From Sphingopyxis sp. UBA6723 (GTDB lineage: Bacteria > Pseudomonadota > Alphaproteobacteria > Sphingomonadales > Sphingomonadaceae): a stretch of 64,000 bases of DNA. The position numbers were made by a program, and so were the translations under genes. Below the pieces are notes generated by a model. It was not told the origin of the DNA, did no database searches, and saw only the letters and a list, made by a program, of their open reading frames with translations. Where the stretch lies: assembly GCF_002454115.1 (NCBI RefSeq), contig NZ_DKIH01000009.1, positions 307,682-371,681 on the forward strand. Direction: 5' to 3'. Of this stretch, positions 8,732-18,022 are shown piece after piece. Positions within the stretch are counted from its first letter, which is position 1, and each line of letters opens with the position of its first letter.

Positions 8732-9960
8732 CCGCCGACCGCTTCCGTAGCTGGCGCCAGACGATTGTCATTTCCGGCGATAATCGCGAGCACGAAAGCG
8801 CCGAACGCCGTCTGCAGGCCGATCGCGCCAAGCGCAGCGCCGCCGATCAGCGGCAGCGGATTATTCAATGCTTCGAAGCCGCCCTTGCTCCATTGCATCC
8901 CGACGAGCCCCAGCGTGAACAACGCAACGACGATCAGGGCAAGACCCGCAACCAGCATGGTCTCTAATGTCAGGATCTGCCCCAAACGGGCAATTGAAGG
9001 ACGCAAACGGCGATAGCCGCTTCGTACCCCATGAAGGTGCATGGCCGTCCCCATGAGCAGGCAGAAATGACCGGAAGTCGCCAGAAACGCTGCGATGACG
9101 CACCAGCTGACGCCGAAAAAGGGCGTTCCAGCCACCAGACCGGTCGCATAAGCCCCCGCGACGCCAAATATGATGGCAGCAAGGAGCACCGCAGTCACTC
9201 CGGGCACCCCGAACACCCATGTTGGGCTGAGCATCAACAGGTAGCGCAGATGGCGCCATCCGTCGCGCCAGGGGCGCAGGTGCGGCGCGCGGTCGCGCAG
9301 ATCGACCGACAGGGTTGCGGGAACCTGGGCGACACGCATCTTCTTGAGCGAAGCCTTGATGACCATTTCGCTGGCAAATTCCATGCCTTCGCCGGACAGT
9401 CCCAACTGCGCGAACGCGTCGCGGCTGATCGCGCGCAATCCGCAATGGGCATCATTGATGCCCGAGCGGAAGAAGAGATTGAGAACGCCGGTGAGAGCCG
9501 GATTCCCGATGTGCCGGTTCTTCCAGGGCATGGCGCCGGGCGCGATTCCGCCGTCGAAGCGCGAGCCCATGCAAAGATCATGGCCTTCGATCAGCTTGCC
9601 AATCATCGCGACGCCTTCAGTAAAATTATAGCTACCGTCGCAATCACCCATCAGGATGTAGTCGCCATAGGCCGCATGGCAGCCACCGATAAGCGCCGCA
9701 CCGTAGCCGCGCCGCGGCACCGCGATCACCCGTGCGCCGAGTGATTCGGCAAGCGTCTGGCTGCCATCAGTGGACCCGTTGTCGGCGATGACGATTTCGC
9801 CCGCCAAGCCAAAACGGTCCTCGATCAGCCGCAGCGCGTCGTGAGCGTTCGCGATACAATGGGGCAAGCTGATCGTTTCATTGAGGCACGGCATGACAAT
9901 GGTCACACCCAGTGGCTTCGCCCGATCGAGCGTCGCCGCCTCGGCCAGAGGCTGATACAT
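8728..9960 (-). CDS. polyprenyl-phosphate glycosyltransferase-like GT2 with C-terminal membrane domain
   Basis: A 410-residue protein. An N-terminal GT2 domain (about 18-245) has VTIVMPCLNE at 19-28 and GDCDG (Asp106/Asp108) as the metal-binding motif, and resembles dolichyl-phosphate sugar synthases. About four transmembrane segments follow between 250 and 405. Such enzymes load a sugar onto undecaprenyl phosphate for later use by GT-C transferases, which fits the polytopic protein encoded just upstream and the GtrA protein downstream. It is the first gene of the overlapping operon running down to 6763. Confidence 0.85.
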   Translation of the reverse strand: MYQPLAEAATLDRAKPLGVTIVMPCLNETISLPHCIANAHDALRLIEDRFGLAGEIVIADNGSTDGSQTLAESLGARVIAVPRRGYGAALIGGCHAAYGDYILMGDCDGSYNFTEGVAMIGKLIEGHDLCMGSRFDGGIAPGAMPWKNRHIGNPALTGVLNLFFRSGINDAHCGLRAISRDAFAQLGLSGEGMEFASEMVIKASLKKMRVAQVPATLSVDLRDRAPHLRPWRDGWRHLRYLLMLSPTWVFGVPGVTAVLLAAIIFGVAGAYATGLVAGTPFFGVSWCVIAAFLATSGHFCLLMGTAMHLHGVRSGYRRLRPSIARLGQILTLETMLVAGLALIVVALFTLGLVGMQWSKGGFEALNNPLPLIGGAALGAIGLQTAFGAFVLAIIAGNDNRLAPATEAVGG

Positions 9961-10045
9961 CCAAAACTCCCCAGAAATCGGCGCTCTGACGAGTCTAGAA
10001 ACTTGTGGTTAACATCCCATAAAAGCTGGACGGCGCAGCAAAGCG

Positions 10046-11737
10046 TCACCGGCTTGGGATGATTTGGCAACCGGCGCGCCGCAGGTCGCCGGCAAATGTC
10101 CGAGCCGTGGTGGAAGCGGGAGGAATTTCCAGGCCATAATAGCGGAAGATCGGCGCCAGCTCAGTCCATCCGGCCATGACAACCCGCGGTTTTGGCTTGC
10201 AAACGGCGCGCAGCGCGGCGGGTGTCATAGCTTCGCGCAGCAGCCTGATCGGGCGTTCGACAAGAAAAGGCGAGTTGATAACAAGATCCGCAGCAAAGGG
10301 CGCATCGCCTGCCCCGATCACAACATAGTCGGCGTCGATCGCCGAAAGACGCTGCGACACCTGCGCCGAGGGCGCATAAAAGGAATGCGCCATCCAGGCT
10401 TGCAACGGCAAGATGATGACCAGCCCCGCCGCCGTCGTCCGCATGAGTAGAGGCCGCCAACGCGCCCGCGCGTCACCCAGCGCCGTCCAGCCATAAACCG
10501 CGAGCAGGATGGCATTGCCGATCAGGCCGTGCAGGTAGCGATAACCGAAGCCATGCCCTTGATACGGCAAGATGACGAGCATCACCGCGATTGTCAGCAA
10601 TATGCCTGCCGTCAATGCACCCGCCAGCCTATCCTTACGCGCGATCATCAGCCCGAGCGGCAAGAGCGGCAGCAGCAGCAAATGCTGCCAGGCAAAAAAG
10701 CGGAGGATGTTCGCGACCATGTTGGCGATGCGCAAACCATCGCCCTGCGTCACTGTAAGGACGAGCCGACTGAGATAGTCGATCCCTTGTTCTTTGGGCG
10801 CCACCGCATCGGCTTCGACTAGCGCCCACATGGCGTTGGGCCACCAAGCCCAGAACGCTCCAATCGCAGCATAGCCCAAGAGGTAAACGGCGGCACGGCG
10901 CCAGTCGCGCTCGATGACCAGCAGGAAGAGAATTGGCGCAGCAAACATCGGATGCATGACGGGTTGATGCAGCCCAACCGCGACAAAACCGACCGCCAGC
11001 GCTGCCACATCGGTGCACAGCGTTCGGCGCAAGAAAAGCCAAAGCCAACAGAGGTTCAAGGCAAGGTGGGCCGGCATGGCATATGCCGTCATGCCGTTGA
11101 ACAGGATCTGCCCTGATCCAAGATAGAGTAAAAGCCCCACGACTGCCGCTTCGTGATCGGCGGGCCATATTCGTCTTGCACATTTCCACAGCGCAAAAGC
11201 GCCCAGCAACAGCATGACGGGACCAGACAAGGCAGGGTCGCCGACAAAACCAAACAGGGTTCGCAGCAGAGCGTTCAACGGCAAGTAGGCGGATATCCAG
11301 CCCGCGGTTTGGGTGGTGGGATACATAAACATCGTATTGAGTGCATCGGCATGGTCGCGCCAGATACCGCTTAACGGTGCAACAAGTTGTCCCTGCGCAA
11401 AGACCTGCGCATCAAAGGTCGCCATCTGCTCATCGCGGCTCAGATCATAGCCGGACAGGATGAAATAATGCCCGGCAAAGGCAACGATCGCCATCGGGGT
11501 GCCGATGGTCAACGCCAGCCGCCAGCCACCTGCGAAAGCCTGTTCGCGCGCGGGAAGACGCCAAACACAAAGCGCTAGCAACAATACGCCTACGAATAAC
11601 AACCAGCGGTCTTGGCGATGCAGAAAAAAGAGACTTAGATTGGCGTCGGCACCCTGCAATGCGGCAAGAACAAAGGCCATCGCAGCGAAAACCATCGGTC
11701 GTTGGACGGTCAGGCCGAAAAGCTGTCTATTCGTCAT
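10046..11737 (-). CDS. polytopic membrane protein, GT-C-like glycosyltransferase
   Basis: A 563-residue protein with roughly ten to twelve hydrophobic segments and a soluble C-terminal region from about residue 450. A charged SRDEQ motif (Asp102, Glu103) lies in the first large loop after two transmembrane segments, the position of the catalytic acidic pair of GT-C/PMT-type transferases. I prefer the ATG at 11737 (AAGG seven bases upstream) to the in-frame ATG at 11755, which lacks a ribosome site. It sits upstream of and co-directional with the glycan operon. It probably uses a polyprenyl-phosphate sugar donor; assignment tentative. Confidence 0.65.
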   Translation of the reverse strand: MTNRQLFGLTVQRPMVFAAMAFVLAALQGADANLSLFFLHRQDRWLLFVGVLLLALCVWRLPAREQAFAGGWRLALTIGTPMAIVAFAGHYFILSGYDLSRDEQMATFDAQVFAQGQLVAPLSGIWRDHADALNTMFMYPTTQTAGWISAYLPLNALLRTLFGFVGDPALSGPVMLLLGAFALWKCARRIWPADHEAAVVGLLLYLGSGQILFNGMTAYAMPAHLALNLCWLWLFLRRTLCTDVAALAVGFVAVGLHQPVMHPMFAAPILFLLVIERDWRRAAVYLLGYAAIGAFWAWWPNAMWALVEADAVAPKEQGIDYLSRLVLTVTQGDGLRIANMVANILRFFAWQHLLLLPLLPLGLMIARKDRLAGALTAGILLTIAVMLVILPYQGHGFGYRYLHGLIGNAILLAVYGWTALGDARARWRPLLMRTTAAGLVIILPLQAWMAHSFYAPSAQVSQRLSAIDADYVVIGAGDAPFAADLVINSPFLVERPIRLLREAMTPAALRAVCKPKPRVVMAGWTELAPIFRYYGLEIPPASTTARTFAGDLRRAGCQIIPSR

Positions 11738-11931
11738 CGCCACGCCTTGCCACATTATGGATAATTCGGCGTTAACTTCGGCTGCAATGCAGATAACATG
11801 CCATCAACGCCGCTGGGTATGCCGATTTTCAACGGCAATTATCGTTTTCGACCGGCACAATGACCCGCCAAGCAATTGCGCGATCGCATATGTTTATGTT
11901 ATGTTCTCATCGTCAATCAAGGAGAACGGCC
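11738..11931. other. intergenic region between divergent genes
   Basis: 194 bp between the GT-C-like gene (leftward) and the GFA-family gene (rightward). It must contain both promoters. The stretch from about 11760 to 11930 is visibly AT-richer than its surroundings. I see no clear operator, terminator or RNA. Confidence 0.4.
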
Positions 11932-12348
11932 ATGCGTGATTCGAGCTCTCGGGCGACCGGGCAATGCCATTGCGGCGCGATCCGTTATTCGATGAGCACT
12001 GCGGTACAGCATCACGCGCTCTGCCATTGCAGCGATTGTCGCCGCCATGCGGGCGCGCCGATAGTGGGATGGGCGCTGGTTGGTCAGGATGAGATCGAGA
12101 TCACCGGCACGCCCAAAATCTATGCGTCGTCCGAACATGGCCGGCGCCATTTTTGCGGCGAATGCGGGACCGGGCTGTTCTATACCAGCGAAGCGATTTT
12201 TCCGGGGCAGATCGATGTGCAGTCGGCGACCCTCGACGATCCCGGGATGATCCCGGCGCAGGTGCAGATCCAGACCGCCGAGCGGATCGGCTGGATGGAA
12301 AATCTGGACAGCCTGCCCACCTTCGAACGCTATCCCCCGTTCGAATAG
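11932..12348 (+). CDS. GFA-family (CENP-V/formaldehyde-activating-like) zinc protein
   Basis: A 138-residue protein with the zinc-binding cysteines of the GFA family: C12 and C14, C31, C33 and C36, and C75 and C78 (FCGECG). Members were named for glutathione-dependent formaldehyde activation, but most have no proven activity. AAGGAGAAC precedes the ATG at 11932. It stands alone between the glycan block and rarA. Confidence 0.85.
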   Translation: MRDSSSRATGQCHCGAIRYSMSTAVQHHALCHCSDCRRHAGAPIVGWALVGQDEIEITGTPKIYASSEHGRRHFCGECGTGLFYTSEAIFPGQIDVQSATLDDPGMIPAQVQIQTAERIGWMENLDSLPTFERYPPFE

Positions 12349-12377
12349 GGCTGGCTGATGATGGCCCGGCGATCCAG

Positions 12378-13700
12378 TCAGGATGGCCGCGTCTGGCGCT
12401 GCTCATCCCACCACGCCATGCGTTCGGCGATCCGCTTTTCGAATCCGCGGTCGGTCGGTTGATAATAAGTTTGCGCGCTCATGCCTTCCGGCCAGTAATC
12501 TGCCCCTGAAAAGCCATCGGGCGCATCATGGTCATAGGCATAGCCCGCGCCGTAACCCAAGTCTTTCATCAGCTTGGTCGGCGCGTTGAGGATATTGGCG
12601 GGCGGCGCGAGCGATCCCGTGTCGCGCGCCGATGCGAAAGCCCCCTTCTGCGCCGCATAGGCCGCGTTCGATTTCGGGGCGGTGGCAAGATAGAGGCATG
12701 CTTGGACGATCGCCAGTTCGCCCTCGGGCGAACCAAGAAACTGATAAGCGTCCTTGGCGGCAAGGCATTGCACCAGCGCCTGTGGATCGGCGAGGCCGAC
12801 GTCTTCGCTTGCGAACCGCACCAGTCGACGGAGCACATAGAGCGGCTCCTCACCCGCGACGACCATTCGCGCGAGATAATAGAGCGCCGCCTGCGGATCG
12901 GATCCGCGCAGCGCCTTGTGCAGCGCCGAAATCAGATTGTAGTGACCGTCGCGGTCCTTGTCATAGACCGGCATCCGGCGGTGCAGGAACTGTGCGAGCG
13001 CTGCCGGATCGAGGGGATCAGGGATCGCCGCGGCGAACAGCGTCTCGACTTGGTTGAGCAAGAAGCGCCCGTCGCCGTCGGCGCTCGTGACCAAAGCGGC
13101 CCGGGCATCGTCGGTGACCGGTAAGCTGCGTCCGATATCGCCCTCGGCACGCGCGACGAGCTGCTTCAGCGCATCCTCGCCGAGGCGGTTGAGCACCAGC
13201 ACCTGCGCCCGCGACAGCAGCGCCGCGTTCAAGGCAAAGCTAGGATTTTCGGTCGTCGCGCCGACCAGTACCACCGTGCCGCGCTCGACATAGGGCAGGA
13301 AGCCGTCCTGTTGCGCGCGATTGAAGCGGTGAATCTCATCGACGAACAGCAAGGTCCGCTTGCCCGCTGCGGCCATTTTTTCGGCCTCGGCAAAGGCCGT
13401 CCGCAAGTCGGCGACGCCCGAGAACACCGCCGACAGCGCCGAAAAGCGCATTCCTACCGCTTCGGCAAGCAGCCGCGCGATCGTCGTCTTGCCGGTGCCT
13501 GGCGGTCCCCACAGGATGATCGACGACAATTGCCCTGCCGCGACCATGCGGCCGATCGTGCCTTCGGGTCCGGTCAGATGTTCCTGCCCGACGACGTCGG
13601 TCAGCGTGCGCGGGCGGAGACGTTCGGCGAGTGGCACCGGGCCGGTTGCAGCGACGTTGCGTTGTCCCGGGGGATCGCCGCCGAACAAGTCTCCGCCCAT
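12378..13700 (-). CDS. rarA: replication-associated recombination protein RarA (MgsA)
   Basis: A 440-residue AAA+ ATPase. Walker A is WGPPGTGKTT near 64-73, Walker B LLFVDEIHRFN near 115-125, and the arginine-finger and lid regions are followed by the MgsA tetramerisation domain. RarA acts at stalled replication forks with RecA and SSB. Length agrees with the family. It lies 7 bp downstream of the GT4 gene on the same strand. Confidence 0.95.
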   Translation of the reverse strand: MGGDLFGGDPPGQRNVAATGPVPLAERLRPRTLTDVVGQEHLTGPEGTIGRMVAAGQLSSIILWGPPGTGKTTIARLLAEAVGMRFSALSAVFSGVADLRTAFAEAEKMAAAGKRTLLFVDEIHRFNRAQQDGFLPYVERGTVVLVGATTENPSFALNAALLSRAQVLVLNRLGEDALKQLVARAEGDIGRSLPVTDDARAALVTSADGDGRFLLNQVETLFAAAIPDPLDPAALAQFLHRRMPVYDKDRDGHYNLISALHKALRGSDPQAALYYLARMVVAGEEPLYVLRRLVRFASEDVGLADPQALVQCLAAKDAYQFLGSPEGELAIVQACLYLATAPKSNAAYAAQKGAFASARDTGSLAPPANILNAPTKLMKDLGYGAGYAYDHDAPDGFSGADYWPEGMSAQTYYQPTDRGFEKRIAERMAWWDEQRQTRPS

Positions 13701-13707
13701 CGGACGC

Positions 13708-14865
13708 TCAGCCCCCGCGCCGCTGTTTCTGGCGAATCAGGCGCAGATAGGTGTCGGCGACCGCCTGGTTGATGGCGTCCCATTGATAGGCGCCGCTTTC
13801 GGCCACCGCCGCCGCGCCATGGTCGGCGCGGAGCGGGAGGTCGCGGCAATAGCGCTGAAGATGATCGGCAAAACCGGTGATCGAACCCGGCGCGACCAGA
13901 TACCCCGTCCGGCCATGCTTGACGATGCTGGCACTTCCCGTGGCGCGCGCCGCGACCACGGGAAGTCCGCACGCCATCGCCTCCAGCGTCACATTGCCAA
14001 AGGTTTCGGTGACCGACGGGTTGAAAAAGATATCGCACGACGCGAGCGCGCGGGCGAGGTCTTCGCCGCCCTGAAAACCGACAAATCTGGCGTTCGGAAG
14101 CCGCGATTCGAACCAGTCACCGGCCGGCCCCTCGCCGATGACGACCACCTTGTGCGGCACCCCACGCCGGGCCAGCACATCGATCGCGTCGGCGAACACA
14201 TCGAGCCCCTTTTCCATCACCAGCCGTCCCAGAAACGCGATGGCGGGAACGTCGTCGGCGATGTCGAGCGAACGGCGCCACGCCATGTCGCGGCGGCCCG
14301 GATGAAACACGCCCTGCTCGACGCCGCGCGTCCAGATGCCGATGTCGTAATTCATCCGCTGGTCGCGCAGCACCTGCGCAAAGCTCTCCGACGGCGCGAT
14401 CAGCGCGTCGCACTTGCGGTACAATTTGCGCAGCCACGCCACCATCACGGGTTCGAGGAACGACAGGTTGTAATAGCGAAAATAGGTTTCGAAGCGCGTG
14501 TGGACCGAACATGCGACCGGCAACCGCCGCCGCCGCGCCCACGATGCCGCTTGACGCGACACGCGATCCGGGCTGGAGATATGGAGGATATTCGGTGCGA
14601 AAGCGGCGATGTCCTGCCGCACCCGCGATGAAAAGGTGACCGGGATGCGATATTCACTGCGGCCAGGGATTGCGAAGGAGGGCACGCTGACCAGATCGCC
14701 TGTCGGTTCGAAATCGGGGTTGGCGACGGTCGGCGAATAAACCCGCACCGCGGCGCCCTGCGCCAGCAGATAGCCGACAAGGCGGTTCAGCGCCTTGTTC
14801 GCCCCATCGACGGTCATATTGTAATTGCCGCTGAACAGGGCGATGCGCAGGTCGGAGACGTCCAT
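13708..14865 (-). CDS. family 4 glycosyltransferase
   Basis: A 385-residue GT-B protein: N-terminal domain with LFSGNYNMTVDGANKALNRL, C-terminal nucleotide-sugar domain with FLGRLVMEKGLDVF and the ETFGNVTLEAMACG acidic motif. It resembles bacterial alpha-mannosyltransferases that act on phosphatidylinositol or diacylglycerol acceptors; in sphingomonads glycosphingolipid synthesis is another possible role. The ATG at 14865 has no strong ribosome site. An in-frame TTG at 14901 with GAGGAG upstream, immediately after the corC stop, is a serious alternative. Confidence 0.85.
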   Translation of the reverse strand: MDVSDLRIALFSGNYNMTVDGANKALNRLVGYLLAQGAAVRVYSPTVANPDFEPTGDLVSVPSFAIPGRSEYRIPVTFSSRVRQDIAAFAPNILHISSPDRVSRQAASWARRRRLPVACSVHTRFETYFRYYNLSFLEPVMVAWLRKLYRKCDALIAPSESFAQVLRDQRMNYDIGIWTRGVEQGVFHPGRRDMAWRRSLDIADDVPAIAFLGRLVMEKGLDVFADAIDVLARRGVPHKVVVIGEGPAGDWFESRLPNARFVGFQGGEDLARALASCDIFFNPSVTETFGNVTLEAMACGLPVVAARATGSASIVKHGRTGYLVAPGSITGFADHLQRYCRDLPLRADHGAAAVAESGAYQWDAINQAVADTYLRLIRQKQRRGG

Positions 14866-14905
14866 CGGGACCCAGCTAGTCCCTCGCGCCGACAAAGGCA
14901 ATTCG

Positions 14906-15847
14906 TCAGAACTCCTCGCGGCGCTCGGTCGAAGCTTCCAGATCGACGACGACGGGCGGGTGCAGGCGCAGGCGATGAACGCGGCGTTCGTCGGCCTCGG
15001 TTACCTCGATCCGCCAACCGCTCGGGTGAAATAAGATTTCGCCGACCTGCGGCACATGGCCCGCAAGCACTGCGGCCAGGCCGCCGAGCGTATCGACATC
15101 TTCGTCGATCTCGGCGAGCCGCGGATCGATCGCTTCGCCGACATCGTCGAGCTCGGCGCGCGCATCGGCGTTCCAGCAGCCGTCTTCGCCAGCCATGAAC
15201 AGCGCGGTCGGCTCGTCGTCATGCTCGTCCTCGATCTCGCCGACGATTTCCTCGACCAGATCCTCAATCGTCAGCAGGCCTTCGGTCCCCGAGTATTCAT
15301 CAATCACGATGGCCAGATGGGTGCGTTTCGCCCGCATTTCGGCGAGCAGGTCGAGCACCCCCATCGATTGCGGCACATAGAGCGGCTGGCGGAGCAGGTC
15401 GAGCAGCGGCGGCGGCGGGCGGCCCTCGGCGAGCACCGCGAACACGTCCTTGACGTGGATCATGCCGACCACTTCGTCCAGGTTTTCGCGGTACACCGGC
15501 AGGCGGCTATGCCCCGCCTCGGCAAATTGCGCGACGATTTCATCAAAGCTGGCGCTTTCGGGGATGGCGATGATGTCGGCGCGCGGTACCGCGACGTCGT
15601 CGACCGTCTGTTCGCCGAAATGGAGCAGGTTGCGCAGCATCTTGCGCTCGATCGGCGACATATCGCCGACGATATTGCTGCCGCGCCGGTCGTGCCCCTC
15701 TTCTTCGGCCTCGTCGATAACCTCTTCGATCTGTTCGCGCAGCGACGGTTCCTTGTCGCCGCCGAACAGCAATGTCCGGAGCCCGGCCCACAGGCCGGAC
15801 CTACTGTCCTCTTCCGATCGGGTCGAAGATCCCTGGTCGTCGGGCAT
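14906..15847 (-). CDS. corC: CorC/HlyC-type CBS-domain protein
   Basis: A 313-residue soluble protein with paired CBS domains (about 65-185, including VGMIHVKDVF and IVIDEYSGTEGLLTIEDLVEE split across them) and a C-terminal CorC_HlyC domain (about 215-300) ending in RREEF. Related proteins influence Mg/Co efflux and membrane integrity. I start it at 15847 (MPDDQG); an upstream in-frame start at 15910 would add 21 residues overlapping ybeY. It follows ybeY, as in the usual alphaproteobacterial ybeY-corC arrangement, but the GT4 and rarA genes replace lnt downstream. Confidence 0.9.
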   Translation of the reverse strand: MPDDQGSSTRSEEDSRSGLWAGLRTLLFGGDKEPSLREQIEEVIDEAEEEGHDRRGSNIVGDMSPIERKMLRNLLHFGEQTVDDVAVPRADIIAIPESASFDEIVAQFAEAGHSRLPVYRENLDEVVGMIHVKDVFAVLAEGRPPPPLLDLLRQPLYVPQSMGVLDLLAEMRAKRTHLAIVIDEYSGTEGLLTIEDLVEEIVGEIEDEHDDEPTALFMAGEDGCWNADARAELDDVGEAIDPRLAEIDEDVDTLGGLAAVLAGHVPQVGEILFHPSGWRIEVTEADERRVHRLRLHPPVVVDLEASTERREEF

Positions 15848-15866
15848 ATATGTCGTGGTTCCTCTG

Positions 15867-16373
15867 TTAGTCCTGATCTGCATATGGATTGGCGATGCCC
15901 AGCGATGCAAGTGCTTTCACTTCCAATGCCTCCATTGCCCCGGCGCTCGCATCGTCCCCATGATCATAGCCGACCAGATGCAGCGTGCCATGGACGATCA
16001 GATGCGTCGCATGGTCGGCGATCGAAATTGCCTTCTCTTCGGCTTCGCGCGCGCAGGTTTCGCGCGCCAGCACGATGTCGCCGAGCAGGATTTCGCCGTC
16101 GTCGCTGTTCGCCAGACCTTCGAGGAGATCGTCCTGCACTTGCGGAAAGGACAACACGTTCGTGGGTTTGTCCTTGCCGCGGAAATCGCGGTTGAGCGTC
16201 TGAACCTCAGCATCGTCGGTCAGCCGTACCGCAACCTCGACCAGCGGCGCTGCGTTGGTGAGCGCCGCATAGGGCGTCAACGCGAGGGCGGCGGCCACGG
16301 CTTCCGCGGCGCGCGCCTCCCAATCGAGCGCGTCGGGCCATGGCGTCGCGGCGTGGGTTTCGACGCTCAGCAT
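15867..16373 (-). CDS. ybeY: endoribonuclease YbeY (16S rRNA maturation)
   Basis: A 168-residue protein with the YbeY metal site HGTLHLVGYDH (His128, His132, His138) and the upstream TNVLSFP segment. It is a zinc-dependent single-strand endoribonuclease needed for 16S rRNA 3'-end processing and ribosome quality control. It is normally preceded directly by phoH. Here phoH is 5.6 kb away (21994-23001) with an unrelated block between. Confidence 0.95.
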   Translation of the reverse strand: MLSVETHAATPWPDALDWEARAAEAVAAALALTPYAALTNAAPLVEVAVRLTDDAEVQTLNRDFRGKDKPTNVLSFPQVQDDLLEGLANSDDGEILLGDIVLARETCAREAEEKAISIADHATHLIVHGTLHLVGYDHGDDASAGAMEALEVKALASLGIANPYADQD

Positions 16374-16561
16374 GCAAGACCTCGCGGAAGATAAATGGCG
16401 GAAAACTGCGCAAGTTCATTCGCAATTTGCGCTTTCAGGGCGGGGCTTGCCCTCGCAGGATCAGCGTTGAAGCTCATGCCCATCCGCTACCGCGGCGCGA
16501 GAATGTAGGACAGCGTTTTTTCCGGTTCCGGGGAGGGGTGGTTTGAGGTGGGGAGCGGCCA

Positions 16562-17428
16562 TCAATGCACATGCGCCAGCTTGTCGGGGTTGCGCATCAC
16601 ATAGATGCCGACCACCTTGCCGTCCTCGATCTCCAGCGCGGTGGTTTGCAGCTTGCCGTCAGCCTCGCGGGTGACGAAGCCCGGCAGGCCATTGATCGTC
16701 CCGGCGTGGACCAGCGTCGAGCCATATTTGCCGAACAATACCGCCAGGCTGCGGTGCAGCTTGAGCACGATGTCGTAACCGAACACCGGCTCGGTGACCG
16801 CCGGACGCTTGCCGCCGCCGTCGGACCATAGGCCGACATCGGCGGCGAGCATGGCGCCAAGCGCGGCCATGTCGCCGCTGCGCGAGGCGGCGAAAAAGGC
16901 GTTGGCGATCTGGAGCCCCTGCTCCTTCTCGAGCTTGTAGCGCGGGCGCGCGTCGCGAACGTGGGTGCGGGCGCGCGCGGCGAGCTGGCGCGTTGCCGCG
17001 GGATCGCGGTCGATCGTCTTCGCCACCTCGTCGAATTCGACGCCGAACACGTCGTGGAGCAGAAAGGCGGCGCGTTCGAGCGGCGACAAGCGTTCGAGCG
17101 CGAGCATCAGCGGCAGGGTGACGTCGTCGGCTTCCTCCTCTTCGACCAGCGGATCGGGGAGCCAGGGACCGACATAGGTCTCGCGTTGATGGCGCGCCGA
17201 TTTGATCTGGTCGAGGCAGAGCCGGGTCACGGTGTGGCGCAGGAACGCCGCAGGCTCGCGCACCTCGCTCCGGTCGATGCCGAGCCAGCGGATGAAGGCA
17301 TCCTGCACCACATCCTCGGCATCGGCGACCGAGCCGAGCATGCGGTATGCAACGCGGGTGAGCAGCGGGCGCATCGGGTCGAAACTGTCCGCCGCGTCTG
17401 CCGCATCTTGGGAACCCGTCCGGGTCAT
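16562..17428 (-). CDS. ECF41-family RNA polymerase sigma factor
   Basis: A 288-residue protein: sigma region 2 (about 17-85), sigma region 4 (about 105-165) and a SnoaL-like C-terminal domain (about 172-288). The three ECF41 signature motifs are present: WLPDP at 89-93 in the linker, DGGGK at 203-207 and NPDKL at 280-284. In this family the fused C-terminal domain replaces an anti-sigma factor. It overlaps the stop of the upstream CxxC carboxymuconolactone-decarboxylase-like gene (TGATG), the typical ECF41 partner. A perfect ECF41 promoter lies before that gene, so the operon is probably autoregulated. Confidence 0.92.
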   Translation of the reverse strand: MTRTGSQDAADAADSFDPMRPLLTRVAYRMLGSVADAEDVVQDAFIRWLGIDRSEVREPAAFLRHTVTRLCLDQIKSARHQRETYVGPWLPDPLVEEEEADDVTLPLMLALERLSPLERAAFLLHDVFGVEFDEVAKTIDRDPAATRQLAARARTHVRDARPRYKLEKEQGLQIANAFFAASRSGDMAALGAMLAADVGLWSDGGGKRPAVTEPVFGYDIVLKLHRSLAVLFGKYGSTLVHAGTINGLPGFVTREADGKLQTTALEIEDGKVVGIYVMRNPDKLAHVH

Positions 17429-17883
17429 CAGGCCGCCTTAGCCGCCGGCTGTTCGAACCACAGGTCGAAACCGACCGCGAGGCGGTTCCAGCCATTGATG
17501 ATGTTGATCATCAGCGTCAGCTTCACCTGTTCCTCCGCCGTGAAATGCGCTTCGAGTCCGTCTTTCGCAGCCTGTTGTGTGTGGCCTTGGGACAGACGGG
17601 TCAAGGCATCGGTCCACGCCAGCGCAGCGCGTTCGCGCGCGGTATAGACGGGAGCCTCATGCCACGCCGCGAGCAAATAGATACGCTGCTCGGTCTCGCC
17701 CTTGGCGCGCGCTTCGGCGGTGTGCATGTTGATGCAATTGGCGCAGGCGTTGAGGATCGAGGCGCGAATTTTGACCAGCTCGATCAGGCTCGGCTCCAGG
17801 CTGTCCTGCACCGCCAGACTGACGCTCATCCACTGTTTCATCAGCTGCGGCGCGGCGGCGAAGGGGTCGGTTACGACGGTCAT
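17428..17883 (-). CDS. carboxymuconolactone decarboxylase/AhpD-like protein
   Basis: A 151-residue all-helical protein with the peroxidase-type motif NACANCINMH (Cys47, Cys50, His54) of the AhpD/CMD family. Such proteins act as thiol-dependent alkylhydroperoxidases or redox partners, and are the commonest conserved neighbours of ECF41 sigma factors. The ATG at 17883 is preceded by AAGGAG. The longer in-frame extension to 18024 runs through the promoter and is not coding. First gene of a two-gene operon with the sigma factor. Confidence 0.9.
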   Translation of the reverse strand: MTVVTDPFAAAPQLMKQWMSVSLAVQDSLEPSLIELVKIRASILNACANCINMHTAEARAKGETEQRIYLLAAWHEAPVYTARERAALAWTDALTRLSQGHTQQAAKDGLEAHFTAEEQVKLTLMINIINGWNRLAVGFDLWFEQPAAKAA

Positions 17884-17916
17884 AATCTGTCTCCTTTGGT
17901 TGGTTTGTACCGACTT

Positions 17917-17943
17917 GACGAGACAGGATCGGCAGGTGTGACA
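17917..17943 (-). promoter_or_regulatory. ECF41-type promoter of the CMD–sigma operon
   Basis: Read on the minus strand: TGTCACA, a 16-bp spacer, then CGTC. This matches the described ECF41 consensus (TGTCACA-N16-CGTC) exactly and lies 34 bp upstream of the CMD start codon. It supports autoregulation by the sigma factor encoded second in the operon. Confidence 0.85.
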
Positions 17944-18022
17944 TGGCGCGCGAAAAAATTTCGCACGGGTGTGAAAATCCGTTAGCTTGGTTGCCTCGAC
18001 AATGATGAGGAGGGGTCCAATC

